Assembly (NCBI GenBank): GCA_030152125.1
Contig: JASLIR010000159.1
Span: 1 to 6,433, forward strand
Direction of reading: 5' to 3'
Source of the DNA: Alkanindiges sp.
Lineage (GTDB): Bacteria > Pseudomonadota > Gammaproteobacteria > Pseudomonadales > Moraxellaceae
DNA length: 6,433 nt
Within the stretch, counting starts at the first letter, position 1. The number at the start of each line of letters is the position of its first letter. The notes under the pieces are model-generated. The model saw only the letters and a list, made by a program, of their open reading frames with translations, searched no databases and was not told the origin of the DNA. Below, piece after piece: positions 5,892 through 6,433 of this stretch. Position numbers and translations under genes: made by a program.

Positions 5892-6433
5892 CTACTCGGC
5901 TAGAGCAGTCTGATAAGGCATTTGAATAAACAGGCTTAATCCGGGATCATTTGACTGGATTTTCAGGCAGCCCTTAAACGTACTCACCCGCTCCTGCATG
6001 CTGTGTAAACCATAACCCGTACTATGCTGTTGCCGGTTAAGACCAACGCCATTATCCCCAATCTGAATCTGTATCTCCTGCTGTCCGGCTTGCATACTTA
6101 TGCTGAGTTCCGTAGCTGCGGCATGCCGGATGCTGTTACTCACCGCCTCCCGAATAAGGGAACGTATGGCATGCAGTTGCGGGGCGGCAACACTTGCGGC
6201 ATTATCCCCCTTAAACGACCAGCTTAACTGCAGGCCTGCGGCCTCACAACGCTCGGCTGTTTCGCGGCGCAATTCAATGGCAAGCTCCTCCAGCGGCTGC
6301 CCGCCACGCATGGCATTATTGATGATATGGCGTAAATCGGTCAGGGTTTCGGTAATCATATAATCCTTGTATTCCTGCCGCTTACTTTGCAAGGCTGTCA
6401 GCAATTGCGCACCAATATTGTCGTGCAAATCCC
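5892..6433 (-). CDS. Sensor histidine kinase (HisKA_3/HATPase type), C-terminal part; 5' end outside window
   Basis: The right edge cuts this gene inside its dimerisation and phosphotransfer domain. The first complete codons read D-L-H-D-N-I-G-A-Q-L-L, the HisKA_3 phosphoacceptor motif of NarX/DesK-type kinases, with the phosphorylated His at codon 6425-6423. A coiled helical stretch follows, then the ATPase domain: N-box EAVSNSIRHA (Asn codon 6137-6135), G1 box GDNGVGL (about 6059-6039) and G2 box GYGLHSMQERV. The visible part is 179 residues, and its end LFIQMPY is the usual last strand of the fold. The TTG at 6428 is an internal Leu codon, not a start, because the conserved motif continues upstream of it. 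Such kinases normally pair with a LuxR/NarL-type response regulator; none lies downstream, so it must be upstream of the kinase or elsewhere. The signal sensed cannot be told from this part. Confidence 0.93.
   Translation of the reverse strand, partial: DLHDNIGAQLLTALQSKRQEYKDYMITETLTDLRHIINNAMRGGQPLEELAIELRRETAERCEAAGLQLSWSFKGDNAASVAAPQLHAIRSLIREAVSNSIRHAAATELSISMQAGQQEIQIQIGDNGVGLNRQQHSTGYGLHSMQERVSTFKGCLKIQSNDPGLSLFIQMPYQTALAE

Noticed and set aside
6426..6428. TTG considered as the start of the histidine kinase
   Set aside because: It is the Leu of the D-L-H-D phosphoacceptor motif, and the frame continues to the window edge.

Overview
The window reads as ordinary chromosome of a gammaproteobacterium. 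The PBP1b fragment, the TPR lipoprotein directly behind it, the MutT/ThiE-like fusion and the small HemP protein are a combination typical of Pseudomonas-like lineages. The placement (Pseudomonadales/Cellvibrionales-like) is inferred from gene content only; no rRNA or other marker is present. I see no tRNA, rRNA, CRISPR array, insertion sequence or prophage gene.

Layout. Positions 1-1418 (+) hold the transpeptidase half of the class A penicillin-binding protein PBP1b (mrcB), cut by the left edge. After 31 bp comes a 213-residue lipoprotein with TPR-like helices (1450-2091, +), which by position and architecture is a good candidate for an LpoP-type activator of PBP1b. It runs convergently, with a 9-bp gap, into a 323-residue protein on the minus strand (2101-3072) joining a MutT-like Nudix domain to a degenerate ThiE-like domain. 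A 164-bp divergent region follows, with a near-consensus promoter and Fur box driving hemP (3237-3398, +), a 53-codon gene that is easily missed. A 193-bp intergenic stretch with two hairpins and a weaker Fur-like palindrome leads to a 732-codon lipoprotein with a C-terminal alpha/beta-hydrolase domain (3592-5790, +). Convergent to it, from the right edge, is the C-terminal part of a NarL/DesK-type sensor histidine kinase (5892-6433, -).

How the genes fit together. The first two genes form a likely cell-wall synthesis operon: synthase plus outer-membrane activator. The Nudix fusion is a housekeeping sanitation enzyme. HemP is clearly placed under iron control by the sequence; the hydrolase may be too, on weaker evidence. 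The kinase is unrelated to its neighbours as far as can be seen, and its response regulator is not in the window.

Nothing here amounts to a clearly new system. The items most worth a second look are the LpoP candidate, the hydrolase lipoprotein with its large unassigned N-terminal region and promoter-proximal palindrome, the hemP gene with no receptor gene beside it, and a 14-bp perfect inverted repeat pair that brackets the Nudix-hemP block.
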